Shown here: positions 26,795-35,745 of the stretch, in pieces
How the letters are laid out: each line of letters opens with the position of its first letter
Position numbering within the stretch: the first letter of the stretch is position 1
Origin: a virus
Length of the DNA stretch: 64,000 bases
Virus record (IMG/VR): IMGVR_UViG_3300020202_000002
Location: 24,747 to 88,746 of that record
Direction: 5' to 3' (one strand)
Notes under the pieces: generated by a model
Database searches by the model: none
What the model was told of the DNA's origin: nothing
The model's input: the letters and a program-made list of their open reading frames with translations, nothing else
Made by a program: the position numbers and the translations under genes

Positions 26795-26830
26795 ATGACC
26801 TCCCCCACCACCTTAGGTAAAGGAGCAGCC

Positions 26831-27136
26831 ATGAATAAAAAACCGACAACTAAGCCTCTGAATGTCACCATAAAAGGCAAGACGTTCAAGATGTCGGCTG
26901 TGAAGAATGTTTACAACACAACCAGGGACTGGTGGGAATGCGCACCGTTCTCGGTGACGCGGTGGTTAGACACGCGAAAGTCCGGCTTACCGCCATGGGA
27001 AATAACCATGTCCGGACCCTGGTACGGCGACAGCGATCCGCAAGGCATGGGAGCTACATTGGAAGAGGCTGTCTCAAACTTTGAAGATGCCATCGACCGT
27101 TGGGTCAGCTATTTGCAGACATTAGGCCAGAAATGA
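26831..27136 (+). CDS. unknown protein
   Basis: 101 residues; ATG 26831 is chosen because AAAGGAG sits about eight bases upstream, unlike an earlier in-frame start. Mixed alpha/beta, with a WYGDSDPQGMGATLEEAVSN segment leading into a C-terminal helix (DAIDRWVSYLQ). Slightly A+T-rich. No family recognised. Confidence 0.5.
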   Translation: MNKKPTTKPLNVTIKGKTFKMSAVKNVYNTTRDWWECAPFSVTRWLDTRKSGLPPWEITMSGPWYGDSDPQGMGATLEEAVSNFEDAIDRWVSYLQTLGQK

Positions 27137-27714
27137 ACAGCCCAGCCACCGTCGAATTCTGGCTAGACCGCATCCGCGCGGCCGTCGCTGAAGACCGCCA
27201 CGACCCCGTACGTGCCGCGCTGGGCTACGCTGGTGCTGCCGAGACGCTGCGCAACGTCAAGAACAGCATTCGCATCCTGGACCGCTACGTTCGCCATGGG
27301 GACCGCGTTCTCGAAATCGGCTGCGGCTGCGGTGACCTGTATCCGCTCATGCCAGAAGGCGTGGACTACTGGGGCATCGATCTTGTGCCGGACTTCATCG
27401 AGGAAGCGAGGAAAGCCTACGTCGAGCCACGATCGCTGCACATGCGCGACTCGTGCCGGTTCGACGTAATCGACATCGTGAAGGACCACTGGGACTTTCG
27501 CGACAACCTGAACAGCCACAATTGGGACGTGGTTGTCGGCAAGATGGTGGAGGCAACCATCGGCGGGTCAGTCGGCAAAGATACGTGGCACGAGGTCATG
27601 ACGACGCTAGTCTGCGTCGGCAGAAAGGTGATCTTGTGGTCCAGCCATCACACGGTTCCCAGCGTGTTCGTCGCGGCCGGCGGCAAGCCGATTCAGACGC
27701 AGGAGGCGAAATGA
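27133..27714 (+). CDS. SAM-dependent methyltransferase, long copy
   Basis: 193 residues, ATG overlapping the previous stop. VEFWLDRIRAAVAEDRHD is followed by DRVLEIGCGCGDLYPLMP, WGIDLVPDFIEEARKAY and a late VIDIVKDHWDFRD region: a complete class I methyltransferase fold. Paralogue of 24586. The two share the start and the G-C-G-x-G-D-L-x-x-L-x-P core. Probable sugar or small-molecule O-methyltransferase. Confidence 0.7.
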   Translation: MNSPATVEFWLDRIRAAVAEDRHDPVRAALGYAGAAETLRNVKNSIRILDRYVRHGDRVLEIGCGCGDLYPLMPEGVDYWGIDLVPDFIEEARKAYVEPRSLHMRDSCRFDVIDIVKDHWDFRDNLNSHNWDVVVGKMVEATIGGSVGKDTWHEVMTTLVCVGRKVILWSSHHTVPSVFVAAGGKPIQTQEAK

Positions 27715-28595
27715 CGACGGAGCATTATCCCGGCATGGCCATCTCGCCCGGCAGCGTTCGCACCGTCTACCGCCCGCAGGTTCGCTCGGGCAAGTTCCAC
27801 GCCGGCAAGGATTGCACCATCGGCGAGAACGTGGTGGTCGACGTGGCGGAAGAGTGCGTCATCGGGGACCGCTGCGTCATTCCGGACAACGCCTACCTGT
27901 GCGGGCGGCGAATCGAAATAGGCAACGATTTTTTCGGCTACACCCACTGGAACCGTCGTCTCGAAGTCGGTCTGGGGCGGCGCGACGACGAGTTTGCCAT
28001 TCTCAAGGTCGGCTCACGATGTACGTTCCATGACAACCGAATCGACCTGGCCCGCGAAGTGACCATCGGCGATGACGTTGGGCTGTCGCCCGAAGTGACT
28101 CTGTATACGCATTTTTATTGGCTCTCGGAATTGGAAGGGTTTCCGGTTGGCTATGCCCCAATCGAGGTTAAGTCCGGGGCCATCATCGGCTATAGGTCAA
28201 CTTTGCTGCCAGGCTGCGTTGTGGGCATGAAGTGCGTCGTGGGTGCAGGCAGTATTGTCAAAGGGCACCTTGCCGACGAAACAGTCAACGCTGGAAACCC
28301 GGCACAATACATTCGGCACATCGACACTCCGGACCTTGGCTGGCAGAAAGCCACGATGATGAGGATTCTCGACGAATATAAAGCCTCGTGCGAATATAGG
28401 AAATGCGGCCACCATGTGCAGATGGACGAATGGCCGATCGTCAAGTCCGGTGCGGCGTCGTTCGATGTTAAGGCATGCAAGATCGTGAGCGGTCACGAAA
28501 ACGACCTTACGGATGATCTTCGCGACTGGCTGTTTCGGCATGGAATTAGGATATACACACAACGACCTTTTCGGAAACTATCAAAGGTGTCATGA
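27711..28595 (+). CDS. left-handed beta-helix acyltransferase (hexapeptide repeat)
   Basis: 294 residues. Repeated I-G-x-x-x hexapeptides are visible (CTIGENVVVDVAEECVIGDR, then CVIPDNAYLCGRRIEIGND, VTIGDDVGLSPEVTLYTH, SGAIIGYRSTLLPGCVVG, CVVGAGSIVKG) and a closing NAGNPAQYI, the WbbJ/LacA-type end. These enzymes O- or N-acetylate sugars as trimers. A non-repeat C-terminal domain of about 80 residues is extra. Likely decorates the cassette's glycan. Confidence 0.8.
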   Translation: MTTEHYPGMAISPGSVRTVYRPQVRSGKFHAGKDCTIGENVVVDVAEECVIGDRCVIPDNAYLCGRRIEIGNDFFGYTHWNRRLEVGLGRRDDEFAILKVGSRCTFHDNRIDLAREVTIGDDVGLSPEVTLYTHFYWLSELEGFPVGYAPIEVKSGAIIGYRSTLLPGCVVGMKCVVGAGSIVKGHLADETVNAGNPAQYIRHIDTPDLGWQKATMMRILDEYKASCEYRKCGHHVQMDEWPIVKSGAASFDVKACKIVSGHENDLTDDLRDWLFRHGIRIYTQRPFRKLSKVS

Positions 28596-29344
28596 TGGTA
28601 GCTTTTAAGGAAGCAAATGGATTCCCCGGATATCGTGTCGGTGACGATGGCAGCGTGTGGACGTGCTGGAAAACTAATGGCCAAAAACCATCTGTGATGT
28701 CGAATGCATGGAAGCGAATGCGTCCTGGTCATCTCAAGAACGGATACCTGCAAGTGGCGCTTTCCAGAGGCGGCAAGAGGTTTCAAAAGAAGGTCCACCA
28801 TCTTGTTTTGGAGGCGTTCGTCGGCGTTCGCGCCCATGGGCAGGAAACGCGGCACAAGAATGGCATCCCAAGCGACAATCGATTGGACAATTTGTGCTGG
28901 GGCACGCATTCCGAAAACTACCAGGATCGTGTTCGACATGGCACCGACAATAGAGGCGACAGAAACGGTCCATCTATACTGACGGACGATGATGTGAAGG
29001 ACATCGTGGCGCTTCTTAGAACCACAGACCAATCTCAAGAACAAATAGCCAAGACGTTTGGTGTGACGCAAGGAACCATCGCTCATATCAACAATGGCAG
29101 AAGTTGGGGCCATCTCACCGGAGCGTCTCGCGGGCCACTCGTGAGTCGACGGAGGCCTCTTGGCACTGGAGTCGTGGCAAAAATGCTGGGCGTCGGTTCC
29201 ACCGCAGTGCAACGGTGGATGGACACGGGAATACTTCAGTCATGGCGTGTCAACTCTCATCGGAGAACGTCGCTAGATCACGTTCGGGCGTTTGCCAAAC
29301 AGCGAGGCATCGTGATCCAGGAGGGCGCGTTGTGCCGCGTGTGA
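28592..29344 (+). CDS. NUMOD4/HNH homing endonuclease with HTH tail
   Basis: 250 residues. NUMOD4-like start (PGYRVGDDGSVWTCWKTNG), HNH core (GYLQVALSRGGKRFQ, KVHHLVLEAFVG, RHKNGIPSDNRLDNLCWGT), then a first helix-turn-helix (QEQIAKTFGVTQGTIAHINN) and a C-terminal MerR/excisionase-like module (VAKMLGVGSTAVQRWMDTG). Freestanding homing endonuclease inserted in the sugar cassette. The second HTH module is unusual and may aid site recognition. Confidence 0.78.
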   Translation: MMVAFKEANGFPGYRVGDDGSVWTCWKTNGQKPSVMSNAWKRMRPGHLKNGYLQVALSRGGKRFQKKVHHLVLEAFVGVRAHGQETRHKNGIPSDNRLDNLCWGTHSENYQDRVRHGTDNRGDRNGPSILTDDDVKDIVALLRTTDQSQEQIAKTFGVTQGTIAHINNGRSWGHLTGASRGPLVSRRRPLGTGVVAKMLGVGSTAVQRWMDTGILQSWRVNSHRRTSLDHVRAFAKQRGIVIQEGALCRV

Positions 29345-30204
29345 TGCTAGCTACGCTCTGTCTAAACGAGATGGAGTTTTTGCGTGTTTTGGTCGAACAA
29401 CATCGCGACTGGCCGGGCCTTAGCCGCTGGATCTTCGTAGAAGCCTGCGACGGCGCGTACGGGAGCGCCAACCCCGACATGGTGACCAACGCTGGCCTAT
29501 CGGTCGACGGTACGTCGGAGTTCCTCGCCGACCTCGCTGCGAAAGACTCGCGCGTGACCTACATCCCGTACGGTTACAGCCACAGCTTCGCGTTTCCCGG
29601 CGAACCGGAGAAGGGTAAGTGCGGGGCGCGGCAGGCGTATCTTGACGTGGCGGAAACCATCCGGCCGGATTACGTCATCAGCATCGACGCCGACGAATTT
29701 TACACTCGCGACCACCAGCACCGCATCATCGAGGTGATGGATGCCCACCGGGACTACGATTCGTTCATCTTCAACCGCCGCGAGATTTGGCGACCGCCGC
29801 TATGCTCCGAAATGGCCCTGTTCAGCTACGAGGTCGTGGGTGGCTTCTGGTCGATCCCATGCTGTCACTGGTGGCGCTGGCAGCCTGGCATGCACCATCG
29901 CACCTGCCACAACACCCCGCACACGGCAGACGGCAAGCCGATGAACGACCGCATCTTCGACGCGCGCGAGCATCCGGGCATGCCCGAGATGATCCACATG
30001 GGATTCGCGGCGTCTGCGCGAACCAGGCTGGCGAAGAATAACTACTACGCCCAGCGCGGAGAGTCTGCGGATCCCAAACGACGCTGGTACGTGGAGAGCC
30101 GCGCGGCGTGGGCACGCTGGCACGCGGGGAAGACGCTGCCGCGGGATGCGAAGGTTTTGCCGTTTGTGGGCGATATCCCGGAATGTTTTAGAGGAATCGC
30201 CTGA
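29344..30204 (+). CDS. glycosyltransferase (GT-A, group 2-like)
   Basis: 286 residues. MLATLCLNEMEFLRVLVEQH at the N-terminus and VISIDADEFYTRDHQ with D-x-D-E in the middle fit a GT2/GT92-type catalytic domain. A HWWRWQPGMHHRTCHNTP region lies after it. It lacks membrane segments. It starts on an ATG overlapping the homing endonuclease stop. Confidence 0.7.
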   Translation: MLATLCLNEMEFLRVLVEQHRDWPGLSRWIFVEACDGAYGSANPDMVTNAGLSVDGTSEFLADLAAKDSRVTYIPYGYSHSFAFPGEPEKGKCGARQAYLDVAETIRPDYVISIDADEFYTRDHQHRIIEVMDAHRDYDSFIFNRREIWRPPLCSEMALFSYEVVGGFWSIPCCHWWRWQPGMHHRTCHNTPHTADGKPMNDRIFDAREHPGMPEMIHMGFAASARTRLAKNNYYAQRGESADPKRRWYVESRAAWARWHAGKTLPRDAKVLPFVGDIPECFRGIA

Positions 30205-30237
30205 TTCCAGAGTGTTGTCTGGCAAGGGAGATAGCAC

Positions 30238-30618
30238 ATGGCCAAGTTGCTTCTGATGTTTGGGTTCTGCGCCACGATGGTCGTAATGTGGAGGCATAGA
30301 GAATACAAGGACGAGTTTTACACAACGGAGTTGTCCCACAAGGTTGTGTCTCTTATGAAACAGCCTGGGTGGAAGCTCGACGGAGACATTTGCCGCAACG
30401 CCTCCATTGGAATGTCGGTCGTGGCATCGCCAACTCGATTCTGGAATTTCGAACAAGGAACGCTTTACGCCGTAACCGTAACTGTCGACGGCCAGGCGGA
30501 GATCAACCTTGTCGACGGCAGAGCTGCCGACAGCAGAGCCATTCTCAAAGAGTACAAACGCTTGGTTCGCGAACTGCAGCAGGACGCTATCAACAAACTC
30601 CACGGCGAGCCAGAATGA
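30238..30618 (+). CDS. exported or membrane-anchored small protein
   Basis: 126 residues after AAGGGAGATAGCAC. A short hydrophobic N-terminus (AKLLLMFGFCATMVVMW) is followed by a soluble part with GTLYAVTVTVDGQAEINLV. It could be a signal anchor. No family recognised. It overlaps the next gene by four bases. Confidence 0.5.
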   Translation: MAKLLLMFGFCATMVVMWRHREYKDEFYTTELSHKVVSLMKQPGWKLDGDICRNASIGMSVVASPTRFWNFEQGTLYAVTVTVDGQAEINLVDGRAADSRAILKEYKRLVRELQQDAINKLHGEPE

Positions 30619-31529
30619 GAGTTTTCTTCCCCCGCTACCTGATCGAATCCCACCGCGAGCCGTGGCAATCGGCCAAGCTGGTCTGCGAACTGGCCAAGCT
30701 CGACGTGCATTGCCTGCTCGAAATGGACCGCTCGATCGACGTGGTGTTCTGCGGGGGCATCTCCGTCGTCGAAGATGCAGCCAACGGGTTCAAGAAGGAT
30801 CCCTACGGACGACTGGTTCCCGGATATCGCGATTTCCCCAAGGTGCCGGTAGTGCACTACTGCTGGGACCTGTACCCGTGGGTGGTGACAAACAAGGACT
30901 ACCCCGACCATCGGCGCTGGGTCCACTACATGCGGGAACTGCGGCGGGCCAAAGAGGTCTGGGTGCCGACCACGCCGGTAGTGAAGCGCGTCGAGCAGTT
31001 CCTGAAGCGTGACGCGCACGTGGTCAAGTGCCCGGTGCCGTTCTGGGATCCTGACGAGCCAGCCCGAGACGGCGGTTACGTTGTCGACGTGATGAGGCGA
31101 TACCCGAAAGAACCGAATGTGGGCCTGGTGACCAAGGTGTGCGCCGAACTGGGCATACCGCACGCCGAGACGGGGGCCTCGCTTTCCTGGGACGACTACC
31201 GCCGCACGATCGCCAACGCGAGGCTGCTGGTGTCGTCGTACTACGAGGCGTCAACGGGGAGCCTGGCGCTGCTCGAAGGCTACCGGCTGGGGAAACCGGT
31301 GCTGCTGTCGGATTCGCCATGGCATGGGGGGCGGGACTTGTTCGGGGACCGGGCGACGTATTTCCGGTGGGATGACGAGCAGGAGTTCGCCGCGACGCTC
31401 AACATCGTGTACCAGGCTGGCGTCACAGCGCCCGAGGACTCTGCCTACTGGGCTGAAGCAACCTACGGCGAGACGGCTTTCGCGCACCGGATGGCGGAGA
31501 GGCTGCGGGAGGTGGTAGGTGGACGGTGA
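30615..31529 (+). CDS. glycosyltransferase (GT-B, group 1-like)
   Basis: 304 residues. MRVFFPRYLIESHREPWQSA start, VVHYCWDLYPW, WVPTTPVVKRVEQFL, and the donor-site block SSYYEASTGSLALLEGYRLG followed by KPVLLSDSPWHGG (E-x7-E and G-x-P-V). It belongs to the same general fold as 19890 and 32161. Acts in the cytoplasm on a nucleotide-sugar donor. Confidence 0.75.
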   Translation: MRVFFPRYLIESHREPWQSAKLVCELAKLDVHCLLEMDRSIDVVFCGGISVVEDAANGFKKDPYGRLVPGYRDFPKVPVVHYCWDLYPWVVTNKDYPDHRRWVHYMRELRRAKEVWVPTTPVVKRVEQFLKRDAHVVKCPVPFWDPDEPARDGGYVVDVMRRYPKEPNVGLVTKVCAELGIPHAETGASLSWDDYRRTIANARLLVSSYYEASTGSLALLEGYRLGKPVLLSDSPWHGGRDLFGDRATYFRWDDEQEFAATLNIVYQAGVTAPEDSAYWAEATYGETAFAHRMAERLREVVGGR

Positions 31530-32010
31530 GGAAGTTCCTCTGATTGGCTGCAAAAGGCATGGAGGATTCTGGCTGAAGTTCGCGCCAGCGGTCAAGATCA
31601 ATGGCAACTGGCAATGCTCGCTGTGCCCGGAAGTCCTCTTTACCAAGGTCGAACCTTATGAGGGCTGCGACTTCATCAATGATGTGCGCGGCTACATCGT
31701 CTGGCGGCGCGGCACTGGCGACAACACCGAGCTGCTGCACATCAAGACGACGGAACACGGCAAAGGTTACGGCCGGCAACTGGTGTACGGGATGCTCGAC
31801 AAGCTGCGCGAGCGTCCCCCTTACCACTCTGTCTACGGCTTCACGCGCGTCAGCAACACGGAGGCCCAGGCGTTCTACGGGGCACTGGGGTTCAGTTTGC
31901 AGGAGATTCAAGGCGTCTACGCCGACGGCCGGGCCGTGCTGTTCTGGGCGGCGTACAAGGACCTGCTGGCGAAGCGAGAGGAATGGGAGAATGAGCAGCG
32001 ACGATCTTGA
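31519..32010 (+). CDS. GNAT acetyltransferase
   Basis: 163 residues from a GTG inside the end of the preceding gene. After a short Cys-containing N-terminus, LLHIKTTEHGKGYGRQLVYG is the acetyl-CoA motif A (R/Q-x2-G-x-G/A) and VSNTEAQAFYGALGFSLQEI is motif B with the N-x-x-A-x-x-F-Y-x-x-x-G-F pattern. It could N-acetylate the amino sugar made by the aminotransferase at 34198 (inference). Confidence 0.8.
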   Translation: MDGEEVPLIGCKRHGGFWLKFAPAVKINGNWQCSLCPEVLFTKVEPYEGCDFINDVRGYIVWRRGTGDNTELLHIKTTEHGKGYGRQLVYGMLDKLRERPPYHSVYGFTRVSNTEAQAFYGALGFSLQEIQGVYADGRAVLFWAAYKDLLAKREEWENEQRRS

Positions 32011-32164
32011 GCCAGGTGACATCGTTGCCCTTCGCTCTGGCGGTCCGGACATGACCGTCATGGAGATTTACCAGGATGGCACGGTTCGCTGTTTCTGGAT
32101 GAACGATGAAGGCGAAACGGACCACGATGTGTTTGCCGTGGCGTGCTTGGAGAAAAGCGAATGA
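31991..32164 (+). CDS. YodC-like small protein (DUF2158 type)
   Basis: 57 residues. DLEPGDIVALRSGGPDMTVM then EIYQDGTVRCFWMNDEG matches the short DUF2158/YodC family (G-D-x-V-x-L-K-S-G-G-P-x-M-T-V). Function unknown in any organism that I know of. Overlaps the acetyltransferase end and the next ATG. Confidence 0.7.
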   Translation: MSSDDLEPGDIVALRSGGPDMTVMEIYQDGTVRCFWMNDEGETDHDVFAVACLEKSE

Positions 32165-33078
32165 CACCTCTCCGCATCGTCTACATTGGGCGCCATGGGC
32201 AGGTCGGCTCAAGTAACGACGACGAGGGCGCTGTCGCCTACGCCCTTCGGCAGCTGGGGCACGAGGTCGTCTGCGTTCCAGAGCAGCCCGCCCGCAAGGT
32301 GTTCGACGGGCCACCAGCAGACCTATGCCTGTTCAACAAATGGTCCGACTGGGAGGCGATACGGCAGATTCAGTGCCCCAAGGTCTTCTGGTACTGGGAC
32401 CTCGTGGACTACCCGAAAGACCCCTCGCTCGCCCGGCGCTGCGCCCAGCGTCGTTCCTGGATGCAACAGGCCACAGCGATCGCAGACCTTGGCTTCTGCA
32501 CTGATGGCGACTGGGTTGCCAAGGACACGACCGGCAAGCTGCACTGGCTCATGCAGGGCTTCGATGAGCGGCTGCAACCTGCGGAGCGGACCACGGAGGA
32601 CATTGATATCCTGCTGCCGTGCAGCGTCATCAAGTGCGGCGAGGGCAGGGCACGCTTCGTGGCGGCGATGAAGGAACGCTGGGGGCCGAGGGTGCACCAT
32701 GTCGAGGGCGGGGTGCACGGCAAAAGACTGGCCGAACTGGTGGCGCGGAGCAAGGTGGTGGTTTGTCCGGATGAGCCACATGGGGCGCGATACTGGAGCA
32801 ACAGACTGTATTTGATGTCTGGCCTTGGTGGCGTGATTGTGCATCCGTTATGTGTCGGGTTTTGGCCTATGTCGCCCGATGCACTCTTCGCCGTGCAAGG
32901 TGTCTCCTACTACATTCCTGGCAGCAATATTCGCGACGACATCGCGCACCTGCTTGAGTATCACGACGCTCGCATTGAAGGTGGGCAAATCGCCAGAAAA
33001 GACGTGCTGGCTCACCACCTTTACCGCCATCGCTGCGAGCAACTGATTCAGACAGTCCGGGACAGGCTCAAGATTTGA
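32161..33078 (+). CDS. glycosyltransferase-like protein (GT-B)
   Basis: 305 residues. IVYIGRHGQVGSSNDDEGAV then YALRQLGHEVVCVPEQ gives the N-terminal domain; the C-terminal domain has VHHVEGGVHGKRLAELVARS, KVVVCPDEPHGARYWSNRLY and FAVQGVSYYIPGSN, resembling CgeB-like group 1 glycosyltransferases. Adjacent to a sugar epimerase. Confidence 0.65.
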   Translation: MTPLRIVYIGRHGQVGSSNDDEGAVAYALRQLGHEVVCVPEQPARKVFDGPPADLCLFNKWSDWEAIRQIQCPKVFWYWDLVDYPKDPSLARRCAQRRSWMQQATAIADLGFCTDGDWVAKDTTGKLHWLMQGFDERLQPAERTTEDIDILLPCSVIKCGEGRARFVAAMKERWGPRVHHVEGGVHGKRLAELVARSKVVVCPDEPHGARYWSNRLYLMSGLGGVIVHPLCVGFWPMSPDALFAVQGVSYYIPGSNIRDDIAHLLEYHDARIEGGQIARKDVLAHHLYRHRCEQLIQTVRDRLKI

Positions 33079-33089
33079 GGAGGATACGG

Positions 33090-34220
33090 ATGAGGACGAT
33101 TCAGGGAGCGGCGTGCTGCATCGTGGGTGGTGCTGGATTTTTAGGCAGCCATGTTGTCAACCATTTGGTGAACGACAGGTCCTGCAAAGTTCTCGTCATC
33201 GACAACCTGGTGGCCGGTCGGCGTGAATTCGTGCACCCCAAGGCAACGTTCAAGCACGCCGACATCACCGCGAGCGAGGAGTACCTTCGTCAGTTGTTCG
33301 AGCAGCACAAGATCAAGTATGTCCTGAACTACGCCGCTTGGCCGTACGTCGTTGATTCATTCTCGCGGCCGCTGCACGTTTTCAACGTGAATGCGACCGG
33401 AGCGCTCAAGATCATCAACGCAGCGCAGGCGGCCGGGTGCAAGGGCATCCTCCAGATCAGCAGTGCGGAGATCTACGGTGATGCTGGACAAGTTCGCCAC
33501 GCCACTATGCGTGGCAACCCGTTGGACCCTGACTCGTGCGAAATCGTTGGATATAAGTACGAAGGCATCAAGATAGGCGAGACATCTCGCGTTGCGCCCC
33601 ACAGCAGCTACGGCGCAGCCAAAGCCGCCATTGATGCCATGGTCCAAGTTCGCTGGCGAGAAGCGAAGACGCCCTGCATTGCGCTCCGCCAGTTTAACGC
33701 AGTGGGGGAGCGCGAGACGCACGAGTACGTGGTGCCAGAGATAATCCGGCAACTCGATAAGCAGCGTCGACTCATAAGGTACACAAGTGCGCGCGCTGGC
33801 AAAAACAGATTCGCAACGCCAGAGAACGCCACCGTCAACCTTGGCAATGACAGTCTTCGTGACTTCATTTACGCCGGCGACCAGGCCCGCATGGCGGTCG
33901 AACTGCTCGAAAAGGGCCAGTTCGGCGAGGTCTACAACCTGGGAAGCGAAACCGGCATCAAGATCTACGACCTCGCGAAACTTATCGGCAAACTGATGGG
34001 CTTCGAGAACGTGACGGTTGAGAAGGATCCCTCCCGCGTGCGACCCTGGGAAATCTGGCATCTCCAGAGCGACAACAGCAAGATTCACAGCGTCATCGAC
34101 GCGCGGCCGCAGGTGGACCTTGAGGAAGCGCTGCGCCGGACGATCGCGTGGTATGAGAGCAACGGCCGACGATGGCCATGGGAAGCAAGGAGCGCGGATG
34201 GAATCCTATCAGCGTCTTGA
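33090..34220 (+). CDS. NAD-dependent sugar epimerase/dehydratase
   Basis: 376 residues; ATG 33090 is chosen because GAGGAGG lies about eight bases upstream. Cofactor motif CCIVGGAGFLGSHVVNHLV, active-site ISSAEIYGD and SSYGAAKAAIDAM (Y-x3-K) define the extended SDR family. EVYNLGSETGIKIYDLA supports the nucleotide-sugar epimerase branch. It could epimerise or dehydrate the cassette's nucleotide sugar. Confidence 0.82.
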   Translation: MRTIQGAACCIVGGAGFLGSHVVNHLVNDRSCKVLVIDNLVAGRREFVHPKATFKHADITASEEYLRQLFEQHKIKYVLNYAAWPYVVDSFSRPLHVFNVNATGALKIINAAQAAGCKGILQISSAEIYGDAGQVRHATMRGNPLDPDSCEIVGYKYEGIKIGETSRVAPHSSYGAAKAAIDAMVQVRWREAKTPCIALRQFNAVGERETHEYVVPEIIRQLDKQRRLIRYTSARAGKNRFATPENATVNLGNDSLRDFIYAGDQARMAVELLEKGQFGEVYNLGSETGIKIYDLAKLIGKLMGFENVTVEKDPSRVRPWEIWHLQSDNSKIHSVIDARPQVDLEEALRRTIAWYESNGRRWPWEARSADGILSAS

Positions 34221-35247
34221 GCGCGCTTTCGCCGAGTGGAACAACCTCGATCCAGTCGGCATGGTCGCCTGCAGCTCGGGTTCGAGCGCGCTCCACCTCG
34301 CCCTCGAATCACTCCGCCTGCCCAACGGCTGCGAAGTCCTGACGAGCGACTTCAATATGATCGCCGTGCCGCGCGCCTGCACTCTGGCCGGTCTGACTCC
34401 GGTGCTCGTTGATTGCACTGACGATTTGCTGATAAGCACGGAATTGATGGTACAAGCCCTCACCGAGGGAGGGTCCAACTGGGATCGCGACATCCGCAGC
34501 ACTGGATTCGGGCTCCCTCGCAAGCAGGCCATTGGGGCAATCGTGCTTGTCCATATTTATGGTCGACGGTACGAATGGCAGCGACTCACGTCCGAGTTGC
34601 CGTTTTACGGGCCACGCATCATCGAAGACCTCGCCGAAGCCCACGGCGTGCGCCCGCACCCGGAAACCGACGCGGCCTGTTGGTCGTTCTTCAAAAACAA
34701 GATCATCGCCGGACATGAAGGCGGGGCCGTCTGGTTCAAGAACCACGAGCACGCCGCGCTCGCCCGCCAGCTCCGCTGCCTGGGTTTCACGGACAAGCAC
34801 GATTTCATGCATGTTCCAAGAGGGCACAACTACCGCATGTCGAACGCCCACGCCGAACTGATCCTGGATTCGCTGGCCAAGGTCGACGAAAACGTGGCCC
34901 GACGGCGCGAAGCCGAAAGCTGGTACGACGCGGAGTGCCCGGACCAGTGGAAGATGCCCGCCCGTACGTCGCCTTGGGTGTACGACCTCAGAATCCCCGG
35001 CATGACAGCCGAGCAGCAGGACCACGCCGTTCGGCTCTTGCAAGAGCACGGCATCCAGGCGAGGCACGCCTTTCGGCCCATGTCTTGGCAGGAAGAGTAC
35101 CGCAACGGCCGATTGGTGCGCGGCCCAGAGCACGTTGCCGCACGCATGGGGCGCGAGGTGATCTACCTGCCGCTGATGGGGGTTATCGAGGAAGACGCGA
35201 AATTGGCTTTCCAGATATTGCGTGGGTTGCTCGGTTCACTAGAATAA
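34198..35247 (+). CDS. DegT/DnrJ/EryC1/StrS-type sugar aminotransferase
   Basis: 349 residues. SSGSSALHLALESLRLPNGC, a central IIEDLAEAHGV (E-D-x-A-E/Q-A-x-G) and the PLP-lysine region SFFKNKIIAGHEGGAVW are diagnostic of PLP-dependent sugar aminotransferases. A GDP-4-keto-6-deoxymannose from the Gmd-like enzyme would make a perosamine-type sugar (pathway inference). ATG 34198 overlaps the epimerase end. Confidence 0.85.
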   Translation: MESYQRLERAFAEWNNLDPVGMVACSSGSSALHLALESLRLPNGCEVLTSDFNMIAVPRACTLAGLTPVLVDCTDDLLISTELMVQALTEGGSNWDRDIRSTGFGLPRKQAIGAIVLVHIYGRRYEWQRLTSELPFYGPRIIEDLAEAHGVRPHPETDAACWSFFKNKIIAGHEGGAVWFKNHEHAALARQLRCLGFTDKHDFMHVPRGHNYRMSNAHAELILDSLAKVDENVARRREAESWYDAECPDQWKMPARTSPWVYDLRIPGMTAEQQDHAVRLLQEHGIQARHAFRPMSWQEEYRNGRLVRGPEHVAARMGREVIYLPLMGVIEEDAKLAFQILRGLLGSLE

Positions 35248-35745
35248 CGGTGAAGAAGCCGTGCCATCTGGGCCGTAAGCTCTACGTGCAGGATGGCTGG
35301 TTTCGGCAAGACACTCCGAATTGGGCCAGCCGCAGTTAGCACGAGCCCTGCCGCTGACCAGCACCTTGTCTTCCCATTTCTTCGTGGGCCTCTGCCCGAC
35401 GGTGGAGGTTCCATTCGCGCAGCTAGTTACGAGCCAAAAGGCAAACGCTTTACAGCCGTGGTTCTTTTCATGCGTTTCCTGCCCGGCTCGCTACGTCAGC
35501 GCCCAAACGCGCGCTGAGGGTTCACGAGGGAAACGGCCTCGCCAGCCGTCGATTTGCCGGAAGCGAACGCATTTGAATCTCGGGCAACGTCCCACCGTGA
35601 CGACCCGGCCTCACGAATGCTTCCGGACCGGCCATGCTCGCCATGGTTTGAACTGCGCGGAGAACTGCGAAAGCGAGTGCCCTTTTCGGCTTAGCCCATT
35701 CTTTTGGCTGAGGTGAGGGTAGACGGGGGCGGTGCGCCTTAGGCG
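35248..35745 (+). other. 498-bp stretch without a confident gene
   Basis: Separates the + sugar cassette from a minus-strand operon. A 29-codon GTG frame at 35250 (KKPCHLGRKLYVQDGWF) and a Cys-containing frame at 35321-35716 are open, but neither has a ribosome site or a recognisable fold. It may be the decayed remains of a zinc-ribbon gene and the convergent end of two transcription units. I see no clear terminator hairpin. Confidence 0.4.

Noticed and set aside
12114-35247. Interpretation as host O-antigen locus
   Set aside because: Genes are coupled to phage-type small genes and homing nucleases, flanked by tail genes and integrase, and no Wzx/Wzy-like membrane proteins are present.
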